Positions 23,365-32,445 of a DNA stretch of 64,000 nt are shown here, piece after piece. The stretch covers positions 1,488,001 through 1,552,000 of the forward strand of contig NZ_CP042582.1 of the NCBI RefSeq assembly GCF_008728835.1, in the 5' to 3' direction. A program made the translations under genes and the position numbers. How positions within the stretch are numbered: position 1 is the stretch's first letter; each line of letters starts with the position of its first letter. The DNA comes from Hypericibacter adhaerens (GTDB lineage: Bacteria > Pseudomonadota > Alphaproteobacteria > Dongiales > Dongiaceae). The notes under the pieces were generated by a model that was not told where the DNA came from, did no database searches, and was given only the letters and a program-made list of their open reading frames with translations.

Positions 23365-26300
23365 ATGAGATGCCCGATGCCCTTGTCCTCACCACCCTAT
23401 GCCGAGCTCGCCTGCGTCACGAACTTCTCCTTCCTGCGCGGGGCATCGCATCCGAGCGAGCTGGTCAAGCAGGCGGCGGAACTGGGGCTGCAGGCGCTCG
23501 CGATCGCCGACCGCAACAGCCTCGCGGGCGTGGTGCGCGCGCATGATGCGGCCCGCGAGCTGAAATTCCGCATCATCCCCGGTGCGCGGCTGGTCTTGCG
23601 GGACGGGGCGGAGATCGTGGCGCTGCCGACCGATCGCGCCGCCTATGGCCGCCTGTCGCGGCTTTTGACTCTGGGCAAGATGCGGGCCGAGAAGGGCCAG
23701 TGCCATCTCGATCTCGACGACCTGCTGGGGCATGGCGCCGGCATGATGCTGATCGTCCTGCCCGGTACCGATCCGGGGCCCTTGGAGGAACTGACCGCCC
23801 TCGAATCCCGGCTGCGGCAACTGGCGGCGGCCTTTCCCGGCGCCGTGTTTCTTGCAGGCCAGCATCATTTGCGGGGCAACGACGAGGCCTGGATCGAGCG
23901 GCTGAACCGGCTGGCCGAGAGTTGCAACACGCCGCTCGTTGCCAGCAACGACGTGCATTACCACGCGCCCGAGCGCCGCATCCTGCAGGATGTGCTGACC
24001 TGCATCCGCGAGGGCTGCACCATCGACGAGGCGGGCTACCGTCTCTTCGCCAATGCCGAGCGCCATCTGAAATCGCCGGCGGAGATGGCGCGGCTCTTCG
24101 CGCGCTGGCCCGAGGCGGTCGCGCGCACGGTCGAGATCGCCGAGCGCTGCCGCTTCAGCCTCGACGAGCTGCGTTACGAATATCCCGACGAGCTCACGAC
24201 CGGGGGCCGCACGCCGCAGCAGGAGCTGGAGAAGCTGGCCCGGGAGGGAGCCCGCTGGCGCTATGCCGGTGGCGTGCCGGAGAAGATCCAGAAGGCGCTG
24301 GACCACGAGCTCGCCCTCATCGCCAGCCTCGATTACGCGCCCTATTTCCTCACCGTCTACGATCTGGTGCGTTTCGCGAAGGAGCAGACGCCGCCGATCC
24401 TCTGCCAGGGCCGCGGCTCGGCTGCCAATTCCACGGTCTGCTATTGCCTCGGCGTCACCTCGGTCGATCCGGCGACGATCGATCTCCTGTTCGAGCGCTT
24501 CATCAGCGCCGAGCGCCGCGAGCCGCCCGATATCGACGTCGATTTCGAGCATGAGCGGCGTGAGGAGGTGATCCAGTATGTCTACCGGAAATACGGCCGC
24601 GACCGCGCCGGCATCGCCGCCACGGTGATCTCCTATCGCAGCCGCTCGGCCCTGCGCGAGGTCGGCAAGGCCATGGGCCTCTCGCTCGACCTGGTCGGCG
24701 CGCTTTCGGGCCAGGTCTGGGCGCCGACTTATGGCAAGGGCACGAGCTTCCTCGACGAGTCGCGCCTGCGCGAGCACGGATTGGATCCGGCCGATTCCCG
24801 TCTGACCCTGACGCTGGCGCTCGCGCGCGAGCTCAAGGGGTTCCCGCGTCATCTCTCGCAGCATGTCGGCGGCTTCGTCATCAGCCGCGGTCTCCTGAGC
24901 GAGCTGGTGCCGATCGAGAACGCGGCGATGGCGGACCGTACCTTCATCGAATGGGACAAGGACGACCTCATGGCGCTGGGCCTCATGAAGGTCGATGTGC
25001 TGGCGCTGGGCATGCTGACCTGCACCGCCAAGAGCTTCGATCTGTTGCGCCGGCATTACGGCAAGAGCTTCGATCTCGCGACTCTGTCGCCGGACGATCC
25101 GACCGTCTATGAGATGCTGGGCCGGGCCGATTCCATCGGCGTGTTCCAGGTCGAGAGCCGCGCGCAGATGACGATGCTGCCGCGGCTCAAGCCCCGGAAT
25201 TTCTACGATCTGGTGATCGAGGTGGCGATCGTGCGGCCCGGTCCGATTCAGGGCGACATGGTGCATCCTTACTTGCGCCGACGCGACGGCATCGAGCCGG
25301 TGAGCTACCCCTCCCGCGAGCTGGAACAGGTGCTAGGCAAGACCCTGGGCGTGCCGCTGTTCCAGGAACAGGCGATGCGCATCGCCATCGTCGCGGCGGG
25401 ATTCACGCCCGACGAATCCGACCGGCTGCGCCGCGCCATGGCGACCTTCCGCCATGTCGGCACCATCCATATGTTCGAGCGGAAGCTGATCGAGGGCATG
25501 GTCGCCAACGGCTATGAGCGCGCGTTCGCGGAACGCTGCTTCAACCAGATCAAGGGATTCGGCGAATATGGTTTTCCGGAGAGCCACGCCGCGAGCTTCG
25601 CGCATCTGGTCTATGTCTCGGCCTGGATCAAATGCCATTACCCCGAGATCTTCGCCTGCGCGATCCTCAACAGCCAGCCGATGGGCTTCTACGCGCCGGC
25701 GCAGCTCGTGCGCGACGCGATCGAGCATGGCGTCGAGGTGCGGCCCGTCGACGTGAATTTCAGCGAGTGGGATTGTACTCTTGAATTAGGCGCCACGAGC
25801 GATGGCCGCTCTTTGTCAGCCGTGAACGACGGCCGCCCCGCCAACCCCGTCGTTCACGGCGAAGGAAGAAGGATCGAGCAGGAGATCATCCAGGGCGGCC
25901 AGCCGGCGCCGGGCACGAAGCGGCGGCCCTTGGCGCTGCGGCTCGGATTCCGCCAGGTGAAGGGGCTGGGCCAGGGCGAGATGGAGACGCTGGCGGCGGC
26001 GCGCGGCAACGGCTTCGGCGACCCCAATGCGCTCTGGCGGCGCAGCGGATTGCCGGAACGAACGCTGGCGATCCTCGCGCGCGCCGACGCCTTCCGCTCG
26101 ATGGGGCTCGATCGCCGCGAGGCGCTCTGGGCGGTCAAGGGTCTGCCGTCGGCGCCCTTGCCTTTGTTCGAGGCGAGCCTCGCGGAGGAGCAGGGCGAGG
26201 AGGCGGCGGTCGATCTGCCGCGCCTGACCGAGGGCGAGCATGTGGCCGAGGACTATGCCAGCCAGCAATTGTCGCTCAAACGCCACCCGATGGCGCTGCT

Positions 26301-26763
26301 GCGCGAGGTCATGACGGCGCGGGGCTACCGGCCCTGCGCCCGCCTCAAGGAAACGGCGGACGGCACGACGCTCAGCGTGGCCGGCCTCGTGCTGGTGCGC
26401 CAGCGGCCCGGCACGGCGAGCGGCGTGATCTTCGCCACGCTCGAGGACGAGACCGGGATCGCCAACATCGTCATCTGGCCCCGGACCTTCGAGCGCTACC
26501 GCCGCGAGCTCCTGGGTTCGAACCTGCTCGGCGTCACCGGCAAGCTGCAGCGCGAGGGCGAGGTGATCCATCTGGTGGCCGACCGCCTGGTCGACCTGAC
26601 CCGGCACCTGACCGACATGGCCGACCCCGACCTGCCGCCGGCCGCGAGCCTCGCCCGCGCCGACGAGGTCAGGAAGCCCGGCCAGGACGCGCGCAACCGC
26701 GAGGTCGGCGAGCGGGCGCGCCAGATCCAGGACCGGTCATACCCGTCGCGGAATTTCCACTGA
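23365..26763 (+). CDS. dnaE2: DnaE2 (ImuC), error-prone DNA polymerase III alpha subunit
   Basis: This 1132-residue C-family polymerase carries out SOS-induced translesion synthesis with ImuA and ImuB. The PHP domain starts YAELACVTNFSFLRGASHPS. The catalytic core has PPDIDVDFEHERREEV with the active-site Asp residues and QGRGSAANSTVCYCLG. The C-terminal OB domain includes GVIFATLEDETGIANIVIWP. The segment after WDCTLE (about residues 810-850) is an unusual insertion of some 40 residues centred on a perfect inverted repeat, which explains the length above the usual ~1050-1090. ATG at 23365 or 23377 are both possible starts. Purine-rich repeat DNA precedes them. Confidence 0.93.
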   Translation: MRCPMPLSSPPYAELACVTNFSFLRGASHPSELVKQAAELGLQALAIADRNSLAGVVRAHDAARELKFRIIPGARLVLRDGAEIVALPTDRAAYGRLSRLLTLGKMRAEKGQCHLDLDDLLGHGAGMMLIVLPGTDPGPLEELTALESRLRQLAAAFPGAVFLAGQHHLRGNDEAWIERLNRLAESCNTPLVASNDVHYHAPERRILQDVLTCIREGCTIDEAGYRLFANAERHLKSPAEMARLFARWPEAVARTVEIAERCRFSLDELRYEYPDELTTGGRTPQQELEKLAREGARWRYAGGVPEKIQKALDHELALIASLDYAPYFLTVYDLVRFAKEQTPPILCQGRGSAANSTVCYCLGVTSVDPATIDLLFERFISAERREPPDIDVDFEHERREEVIQYVYRKYGRDRAGIAATVISYRSRSALREVGKAMGLSLDLVGALSGQVWAPTYGKGTSFLDESRLREHGLDPADSRLTLTLALARELKGFPRHLSQHVGGFVISRGLLSELVPIENAAMADRTFIEWDKDDLMALGLMKVDVLALGMLTCTAKSFDLLRRHYGKSFDLATLSPDDPTVYEMLGRADSIGVFQVESRAQMTMLPRLKPRNFYDLVIEVAIVRPGPIQGDMVHPYLRRRDGIEPVSYPSRELEQVLGKTLGVPLFQEQAMRIAIVAAGFTPDESDRLRRAMATFRHVGTIHMFERKLIEGMVANGYERAFAERCFNQIKGFGEYGFPESHAASFAHLVYVSAWIKCHYPEIFACAILNSQPMGFYAPAQLVRDAIEHGVEVRPVDVNFSEWDCTLELGATSDGRSLSAVNDGRPANPVVHGEGRRIEQEIIQGGQPAPGTKRRPLALRLGFRQVKGLGQGEMETLAAARGNGFGDPNALWRRSGLPERTLAILARADAFRSMGLDRREALWAVKGLPSAPLPLFEASLAEEQGEEAAVDLPRLTEGEHVAEDYASQQLSLKRHPMALLREVMTARGYRPCARLKETADGTTLSVAGLVLVRQRPGTASGVIFATLEDETGIANIVIWPRTFERYRRELLGSNLLGVTGKLQREGEVIHLVADRLVDLTRHLTDMADPDLPPAASLARADEVRKPGQDARNREVGERARQIQDRSYPSRNFH
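25819..25860 (+). repeat. Perfect 14-bp inverted repeat inside dnaE2
   Basis: The arms GCCGTGAACGACGG (25819-25832) and CCGTCGTTCACGGC (25847-25860) are exactly complementary, with a 14-nt loop. They are read in frame as SAVNDGRPANPVVHGEG. The element lies in a stretch with no counterpart in typical DnaE2 proteins, so it looks like a palindromic element inserted in frame. Confidence 0.8.
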
Positions 26764-26946
26764 CCTGAAATCTGCCTGCGCGGCCTGGTCGCTCCTCGCC
26801 TGAAGGGCCTCGGGATCGTCGGCGTTCGGTGAGATACTATTGTGCTATTGACCCCTAGGCAGAGGTCGATGGAAGACCGATCTGCAAAGGGCGGCCCACG
26901 GCCAATCCGGCCGGTGGCGCCATTTTCACCAGGAGCGGAGACGGTC

Positions 26947-27378
26947 ATGAAAGTCACGAGGCGCGGGTCGGCGGCCTGGCAGGGCGGGCTCAAGGACGGC
27001 AAGGGCAGCATCTCGACCGAGAGCGGCGCCCTCAAGGCCTATCCCTATGGCTTCGCCAGCCGGTTCGAGGGGCAGAAGGGCAGCAACCCCGAGGAGCTGA
27101 TCGGCGCCGCCCATGCCGCCTGCTTCACCATGGCGCTGTCGCTGATCCTGGGCGAGGCCAAGCTCACCGCCACGCAGATGGATACCAGCGCCGAAGTCAC
27201 GCTCGAGCAGGTCGGCGGCAGCTATGCCATCACCTCCTCGAAGCTCACCTTGAAGGCCAAGATTCCCGGCGCCGACAACGCGACCTTCCAGCAGTTGGCG
27301 GCGCGGGCCAAGGCCGGCTGCCCGGTCTCCAAGCTGTTCAAGGCCGAGATCACGCTCGACGCCCAGCTGATCCCGTGA
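26947..27378 (+). CDS. OsmC-family peroxiredoxin
   Basis: This is a 143-residue OsmC/Ohr-type thiol peroxidase that reduces organic hydroperoxides. The two conserved Cys are in AAHAACFTMALSLIL and AKAGCPVSKLFKA, and the N-terminal RGSAAWQGGLKDGKGSIS fits the OsmC subgroup. The ATG at 26947 follows AGGAGCGGAGA. A 9-bp stem follows the stop. A 183-bp gap upstream, which includes an AT-richer TACTATTGTGCTATTGACC stretch, probably holds its promoter. The next genes are also linked to stress or electrophile handling. Confidence 0.92.
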   Translation: MKVTRRGSAAWQGGLKDGKGSISTESGALKAYPYGFASRFEGQKGSNPEELIGAAHAACFTMALSLILGEAKLTATQMDTSAEVTLEQVGGSYAITSSKLTLKAKIPGADNATFQQLAARAKAGCPVSKLFKAEITLDAQLIP

Positions 27379-27386
27379 GCCGTTCC

Positions 27387-27412
27387 GGCGGGCGGTATCG
27401 CCGCCCGCCTTT
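27387..27412 (+). terminator. Stem-loop after osmC-like gene
   Basis: A perfect 9-bp stem (GGCGGGCGG / CCGCCCGCC) with loop TATCG begins 8 nt after the osmC-like stop and is followed by only three T. It could be a weak intrinsic terminator or a stabilising 3' stem ahead of the DJ-1/PfpI gene. Confidence 0.5.
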
Positions 27413-27460
27413 CGGCTCGCACGCCCCGCCCGTTTCCCGTTCTTGCAGAAGAGTTCGACG

Positions 27461-28135
27461 ATGAAGATCCTGATGGTGCTGACCTCCCACGACCAGCTCG
27501 GCAACACGGGCAAGAAGACCGGCTTCTGGCTCGAGGAGTTCGCGGCGCCCTATTACGTGTTCCGCGATGCGGGGGCGACCGTGACCCTGGCCTCGCCCAA
27601 GGGCGGCCAGCCGCCGATCGATCCCAAGAGCGACGAGCCCGGGAACCAGACCGAGGCGACCCGCCGCTTCAAGTCGGACAAGGCCGCGCAGGCGGCGCTG
27701 GCCGACACCGTCAAGCTCGGCACGATCAAGGCCAAGGCGTATGACGCGATCTTCTATCCGGGCGGCCATGGCCCGCTCTGGGACCTGGCGGAGAATGTCG
27801 ATTCGATCGCGCTGATCGAGACCTTCTACAGCCTGGGCAAGCCGGTGGGCGCCGTCTGCCATGCGCCGGGCGTGCTGCGCCACACGCGCTCGCGCGGCGA
27901 GCCGCTGGTCAAGGGCAAGCACGTCACGGGTTTCGCCAACAGCGAGGAGGAAGCGGTGGGCCTGACCAAGGTTGTGCCCTTCCTGGTCGAGGACGAGCTC
28001 AAGCGCCGCGGCGGCCTCTATGAGAAGGGAGCGGACTGGCAGAGCCACGCCGTCACCGACGGCAAGCTGGTCACGGGCCAGAACCCGGCCTCGTCCGTGG
28101 CGGTCGCGAAGGCCTTGCTCAAGCTGCTCGGCTGA
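27461..28135 (+). CDS. DJ-1/PfpI family protein (type 1 glutamine amidotransferase-like)
   Basis: This is a 224-residue protein of the DJ-1/PfpI superfamily, close to Hsp31-like glyoxalase or deglycase proteins. The nucleophile elbow is GAVCHAPGVL with the Cys near residue 135. The preceding block YPGGHGPLWDLAENVDS contains the conserved Gly-Gly-His-Gly. The N terminus MKILMVLTSHDQLGNTGKKT matches this group, which supports the ATG at 27461. A role in methylglyoxal or electrophile defence would fit the methylglyoxal synthase gene further left, but the sequence cannot separate this from a protease- or amidase-like activity. Confidence 0.87.
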   Translation: MKILMVLTSHDQLGNTGKKTGFWLEEFAAPYYVFRDAGATVTLASPKGGQPPIDPKSDEPGNQTEATRRFKSDKAAQAALADTVKLGTIKAKAYDAIFYPGGHGPLWDLAENVDSIALIETFYSLGKPVGAVCHAPGVLRHTRSRGEPLVKGKHVTGFANSEEEAVGLTKVVPFLVEDELKRRGGLYEKGADWQSHAVTDGKLVTGQNPASSVAVAKALLKLLG

Positions 28136-28158
28136 CCGTTCCTGCGGGGAGACGCCCC

Positions 28159-29235
28159 ATGACCGCCTGGCCCGACCGCCGCATCCTCGATCTCTTCGGC
28201 ATCGAGCTGCCGATCATCCAGGCGCCGATGGCCGGTTCCTCGACGCCGGAGATGGCGATCGCGGTGAGCGAGGCGGGCGGGCTGGGCTCGCTGCCGACGG
28301 CGCTCTACAGCCTCGACCAGGCGCGCGAGGCCGTCGGCCGCATCCGGCAGGCGACGGCCAGGCCGATCAATCTCAATTTCTTCTCCCACCAGATGCCGGT
28401 TCTCGATCCGGCGCGCATCGATGCCTGGCGCGCGCGGCTCAAGCCTTATTATCTCGAGAACGGGATCGATCCCGAAGCGCCGGTGCCGGTGACCGGCCGG
28501 GCGCCCTTCGACACCGACCTCTGCGGCCTCGTGGAGCATTACCGGCCGGAGGTCGTGAGCTTTCATTTCGGCTTGCCGGAAGGGGCCTTGCTCGAGCGGG
28601 TCAAGGCAACCGGCGCCAAGGTGATCTCCTCGGCGACGACCGTGGCCGAGGCTCGCTGGCTCGCGGCGCGCGGCGTCGATGCCGTCATCGCCATGGGGTT
28701 CGAGGCGGGCGGCCATCGCGGCAATTTCCTCTCCGACGACATGTCGCGGCAGGTCGGGCTGTTCGCGCTGCTGCCGCAGGTGGTGGATGCGGTGAAGGTT
28801 CCGGTGATCGCGGCCGGCGGCATCGCCGATGCGCGCGGCATCGTCGCGGCCCTGGCGCTTGGTGCTTCGGCGGTGCAGATCGGCACGGCCTATCTCTATT
28901 CGCCCGAGGTGAAGACCGCGGCCGTCCATCTCGAGGCGCTGAAAAATGCCAGCGACGACAACACCGTCATCACCAACCTCTTCACCGGCCGGCCGGCGCG
29001 CGGCATCGTCAACCGTCTGATGCGCGAGGTGGGCCCCTTGTCGCCCGACGCGCCGCCCTTTCCCTTCGCCGGCGGCGCCCTGGTGCCGCTGCGCGCCAAG
29101 GCCGAAGCCGCGGGCTCGGGCGATTTCACCAATCTCTGGTCGGGCCAGGCGGCAAAGCTCGCGCGCCCGATGCCGGCGGGCGAGCTGACCCGCAAGCTCG
29201 CGGCCGAAGCGCTGGCGAAGCTGGGCAAGGCGTGA
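28159..29235 (+). CDS. Nitronate monooxygenase-like flavin enzyme
   Basis: This is a 358-residue FMN-dependent TIM-barrel oxidoreductase of the 2-nitropropane dioxygenase family. The N-terminal ELPIIQAPMAGSSTPEMA, the phosphate-binding AAGGIADARGIVAALALG plus GASAVQIGTAYL, and the His of GFEAGGHRGNF (equivalent to the catalytic base) are present. It starts 23 bp after the DJ-1/PfpI gene and is probably cotranscribed with it. Members oxidise nitronates such as propionate 3-nitronate, but several act as other NAD(P)H-linked flavin reductases, so the substrate remains open. Confidence 0.88.
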   Translation: MTAWPDRRILDLFGIELPIIQAPMAGSSTPEMAIAVSEAGGLGSLPTALYSLDQAREAVGRIRQATARPINLNFFSHQMPVLDPARIDAWRARLKPYYLENGIDPEAPVPVTGRAPFDTDLCGLVEHYRPEVVSFHFGLPEGALLERVKATGAKVISSATTVAEARWLAARGVDAVIAMGFEAGGHRGNFLSDDMSRQVGLFALLPQVVDAVKVPVIAAGGIADARGIVAALALGASAVQIGTAYLYSPEVKTAAVHLEALKNASDDNTVITNLFTGRPARGIVNRLMREVGPLSPDAPPFPFAGGALVPLRAKAEAAGSGDFTNLWSGQAAKLARPMPAGELTRKLAAEALAKLGKA

Positions 29236-29307
29236 CGGCGGCCGAGGCGGAACCCATCGGCGTTCTGCTATGATCGCGCCCTTGCCTGTGCTGTTCCGCC
29301 CGCGGTC

Positions 29308-29952
29308 ATGACCCAAAAGCTCTTCTGGACCGATCCCTATCTGACGACGCTGGAAACGCGGGTCGCGAGCGTGGCGGGTGCGGAGATCACGCTTGCGGAG
29401 ACGATCTTCTATGCGCTCTCGGGCGGGCAGGAGAGCGACGCGGGCACCATCGGCGGCCGGCCGGTGCTGGAGGCGCGCAAGGCCGGAACGGATATTCTCT
29501 ATCGCTTGCCGGGAGACCACGGGCTGAAGCCCGGCGATCCCGTGACGGTCGAGATCGATGGGGAGCGGCGCTACCGGCTGATGCGGCTCCATTTCGCGGC
29601 CGAGGTGGTGCTGGAGCTCGCCTACAAGAATCTCGCCGGCATCCGGAAGATCGGCGCCCATATCGCCGCCGACAAGGCACGGATCGATTTCGAATGGCCG
29701 GAGCCGATCACGAAATCCCTGCCGCTGCTGGGCGAGGGTCTTCGGCAAATTGTGGAGAGCGACCGGCCGATCGCCAGCGCCTTCAGCGACGAGCCGGCAC
29801 AGCGGCGTTACTGGGAAGTGCCAGGCTTCGCCCGCGTGCCCTGCGGCGGCACGCATCTCAAGCGTACCGGCGAGGTCGGCGCCGTGACGCTCAAGCGGCG
29901 CAATGTCGGGAAGGGGAAGGAACGGGTGGAGATCGGGCTGGTGGAGGGATGA
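29308..29952 (+). CDS. AlaX-like alanyl-tRNA editing protein
   Basis: This is a 214-residue protein similar to the editing domain of alanyl-tRNA synthetase, which hydrolyses Ser- or Gly-mischarged tRNA-Ala. The N-terminal barrel begins KLFWTDPYLTTLETRV with ETIFYALSGGQESDAG, and the C-terminal zinc motif CGGTHLKRTGEVG is intact. The first zinc motif, usually HxxxH, reads HFAAE here (RLHFAAEVVLE), so the second His is Glu. The variant is regular enough to look family-specific rather than broken, but activity is uncertain. It converges on the amine oxidase gene across a class B repeat. Confidence 0.87.
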   Translation: MTQKLFWTDPYLTTLETRVASVAGAEITLAETIFYALSGGQESDAGTIGGRPVLEARKAGTDILYRLPGDHGLKPGDPVTVEIDGERRYRLMRLHFAAEVVLELAYKNLAGIRKIGAHIAADKARIDFEWPEPITKSLPLLGEGLRQIVESDRPIASAFSDEPAQRRYWEVPGFARVPCGGTHLKRTGEVGAVTLKRRNVGKGKERVEIGLVEG

Positions 29953-29958
29953 ATTCCA

Positions 29959-30064
29959 TGTCCCTTCCCCCGTCTTCGGGGGAAGGCTAGGAAGGGGGCT
30001 GCGCGATGTCGAATACCGAGCGGCCCCCTCCCTAACCCTCCCCCGCGAAGCGGGAGAGGGGACA
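29959..30064. repeat. Class B GC-rich inverted repeat, copy 3
   Basis: The element starts TGTCCCTTCCCCCGTCTTCG and ends GGGAGAGGGGACA, with the core GGGGGCTGCGCGATGTCGAA. It fills the gap between two converging genes, so it may act as a bidirectional terminator. Confidence 0.75.
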
Positions 30065-30079
30065 ACTTAGATGACGCCT

Positions 30080-31345
30080 CTACTGCGCCGCCGCTTTCCG
30101 CCCCAGGCTCTTCGCCACGGCCTTCGCCGTGTCGATGCCGGTGATGTAGGCGCCGTGCGCCGTGGCATGGAACTCGGTCGAGGTCGCCTCGCCGGCGAAG
30201 AAGAGACGGTCCTCGAGGGCCCGCGCCAGCTCGGCGCGCTGATGGCCCTGGCCGGGCTGGGCGGCGGAGTAAGAGCCCTTGACCCAGGGATCGCCCGCCC
30301 AGGCGGTGACGATCGCTTTCGTCACATAGTTCTTGATGTCGCTGCCGAAGACCTTGGCGAGCTTCTCCTTGGCAAGATCGATCGCGGCGGCCTGGCCCGC
30401 GCGCTCGAGCCAGACCGCGAAGCGCCCGCCGGTATAGCCCACGACCCAGTTGTCGCCGAACGGCCGGAAGCCGAAGCCCATCGGCTCCGTATCCGTCTCC
30501 ATCAGCAGCGAGCCCTTGGGGAAATCGGGCCCGAACGGATCGCGGTCGAGCATCAGCCCGATGCGGTTGTGGGTCCCGAGCGGCAGCGCCTCGATCGCGC
30601 GCAGCTTCCAGTTCGGCAGCACCGGATCGAACGCGATATCGCCGGCCCCCAGGATGCCGGTCGAGACCGCGACGATGACGCGCTTCGCCCGGATCGTTCC
30701 CTTCTTCGTCTCCAGCCGGATCTCGGGCTCGCCCCATTCGATGCGCTGGACGGCGCAGTTGAGCGTCACCGGCACGTCCGCGCCGAAGCGGGCGATCAGC
30801 GCGCCGAAGCCTTCCTTGAGCGGCCAGTTCTCCTCGGTGTCGTTGTAGTGGAGCGTGTCCATCACCGAGACCTGGTCGGAATCGGCCGAGGTCGCGATCG
30901 TCGTCCAGTAGTCGAACACCGGTGTCCAGCGGTTCTCGCGCTCGGTCGCCTCGGCCAGCGAGATGTCGCGGCCGGCCTTGGCCGCGCCGATCACGGCCTC
31001 GTGGCAGCGGTCGAGATAGCCGTCGAGCTCGGTTCCTTCCTGCGCGCTCGCTTTGCGGCCGTCGATATAGAGCCCGCGCGGATAGCTGCCCTTGCGATAG
31101 TGGAATCCGTATTTCTCGGCGATCGCCACATAGGGATTGAGGCTCGCGGAATGCATCCAGTGGCAGCCGAGATCGAAGGCCACGCCCGGCGCCAGCTCCT
31201 CCGTATAGCCGCGCCCGCCGATGCGGTGCGAGGCCTCGAGCAGGACGGTCTCGAGCCCGAGCCCGCGGGCGGTCTTGGCGGCGGCGAGGCCCGCCGAGCC
31301 CGCTCCCACGATGGCCACGTCGTAGACCTGTCCCGCACCCGCCAT
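30080..31345 (-). CDS. Flavin-dependent amine oxidase (monoamine oxidase-like)
   Basis: This is a 421-residue FAD enzyme of the flavin amine oxidase family, which oxidises amines to imines with release of H2O2. The FAD-binding motif is VAIVGAGSAGLAAAKTARGLG at the N terminus, followed by EASHRIGGRGYTE. A C-terminal FAD-binding block FFAGEATSTEFHATAHGAY closes the protein. No membrane anchor is seen. I chose the ATG at 31345 because it begins just before the FAD motif and GGGAGTGG stands upstream; the longer frame adds an unrelated leader. The substrate (monoamine, polyamine or an amino acid) is not readable. Confidence 0.88.
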   Translation of the reverse strand: MAGAGQVYDVAIVGAGSAGLAAAKTARGLGLETVLLEASHRIGGRGYTEELAPGVAFDLGCHWMHSASLNPYVAIAEKYGFHYRKGSYPRGLYIDGRKASAQEGTELDGYLDRCHEAVIGAAKAGRDISLAEATERENRWTPVFDYWTTIATSADSDQVSVMDTLHYNDTEENWPLKEGFGALIARFGADVPVTLNCAVQRIEWGEPEIRLETKKGTIRAKRVIVAVSTGILGAGDIAFDPVLPNWKLRAIEALPLGTHNRIGLMLDRDPFGPDFPKGSLLMETDTEPMGFGFRPFGDNWVVGYTGGRFAVWLERAGQAAAIDLAKEKLAKVFGSDIKNYVTKAIVTAWAGDPWVKGSYSAAQPGQGHQRAELARALEDRLFFAGEATSTEFHATAHGAYITGIDTAKAVAKSLGRKAAAQ

Positions 31346-31618
31346 GGCACGCCACTCCCGATCCTTGATGACTTCTGCTTTGCTTCTGTCCGGCCGCGAT
31401 ATCGGCTTGATCGACGACACCGCCGGGCCGATATCATCGGTAGCCGCCGAACGCGGAAATCCCGGCTCGGTTGCGCGGGGGACTATAGCGATAGGATCCC
31501 AGCCGGTGAAGCCGGCCGGAAATCCTATGAATATCGTCTGATACCGGTTTCGGCTGTGCCCTTCGGCTGCAGAGGCTGGTTCCGGACACGGAGAAAATGA
31601 CAAGAACGAGGTTGCATC

Positions 31619-32212
31619 ATGACGCAGAGTTCCAACGACTCAACGGATGCCGTCAGGAAGGCGGGCGGCTGGACCATCGGGCTCGGCGTTCTGCTGCTGA
31701 TCCTGGGCATCGTCTCGATCCTGTTTCCGCTGGCGAGCTCGCTGGCGGCGGTGATCTGGGTCGCCTGGCTGCTGATCATCGGTGGTGCCGTCCTGCTCGT
31801 TCATGCGCTGCACCGGCGCGAGGAACGGGGCTTCTGGCTGCGGCTGCTCTGGTCGGTGGTCTATCTCCTGGCGGGCATCCTCCTTCTCGCCAGCCCGGTC
31901 AGCGGCGTTCTCACCCTGACGCTGGTGCTGGCGGTGCTCTGGATCGTCGAGGGCGCCACCGCGATCGCGCTGGCCTTCCGCCTGAAGCCGGCGCGGCCCT
32001 GGGGCTGGGTGCTGTTCGACGGCATCCTGACCGTGCTGCTCGGGCTCCTGGTCTGGATCGGCTGGCCCGGCAACGCGCCCTGGCTCCTGGGCCTGTTCCT
32101 CGGCATCAGCCTGATCGCCACCGGCATCTCGGTCCTGCTGCTGGGCTGGGCCCTGCGGTCGGGCCATATCACGATCCAAGGCGGCAGGCTGGATTCCGGC
32201 TCCGGCACGTGA
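31619..32212 (+). CDS. HdeD-family membrane protein
   Basis: This is a 197-residue inner-membrane protein with six predicted hydrophobic helices arranged as two similar halves. The first is WTIGLGVLLLILGIVSILFP, and the repeated features WLLIIGGAVLLVHAL and LLGLFLGISLIATGISVLLLG fit the HdeD (DUF308) family linked to acid resistance in enterobacteria. The exact role here is unknown. It diverges from the amine oxidase gene, with 273 bp between the starts, and is followed by a class A repeat. Confidence 0.87.
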   Translation: MTQSSNDSTDAVRKAGGWTIGLGVLLLILGIVSILFPLASSLAAVIWVAWLLIIGGAVLLVHALHRREERGFWLRLLWSVVYLLAGILLLASPVSGVLTLTLVLAVLWIVEGATAIALAFRLKPARPWGWVLFDGILTVLLGLLVWIGWPGNAPWLLGLFLGISLIATGISVLLLGWALRSGHITIQGGRLDSGSGT

Positions 32213-32247
32213 AGACGCACCGACACCGACCCGCATCGCACAAGCCA

Positions 32248-32337
32248 CCCCTCCCCCTACCCCCTCCCGCAAGGGGAGGGGGCTGGTTCTTCATTCATCT
32301 CGCCCCCTCCCCTTGCGGGAGGGGGTAGGGGGAGGGG
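32248..32337. repeat. Class A GC-rich inverted repeat, copy 4
   Basis: Arms of 36 nt (32248-32283 and 32302-32337) are complementary around the short spacer TGGTTCTTCATTCATCTC. It begins 35 bp after the hdeD-like gene and lies about 110 bp ahead of putA. A further short palindrome (ACCCCTCCGAGGGGAGGT) lies at 32381-32398. Confidence 0.85.
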
Positions 32338-32445
32338 AATCCCGCTCGCTGCTTCGCTTGTGCCACTCAATCTCTTCCCCACCCCTCCGAGGGGAGGTAA
32401 AGAAGGCAGAGCTTCCCCCGAAGCCTGCCCAACCGGAACCCATCC

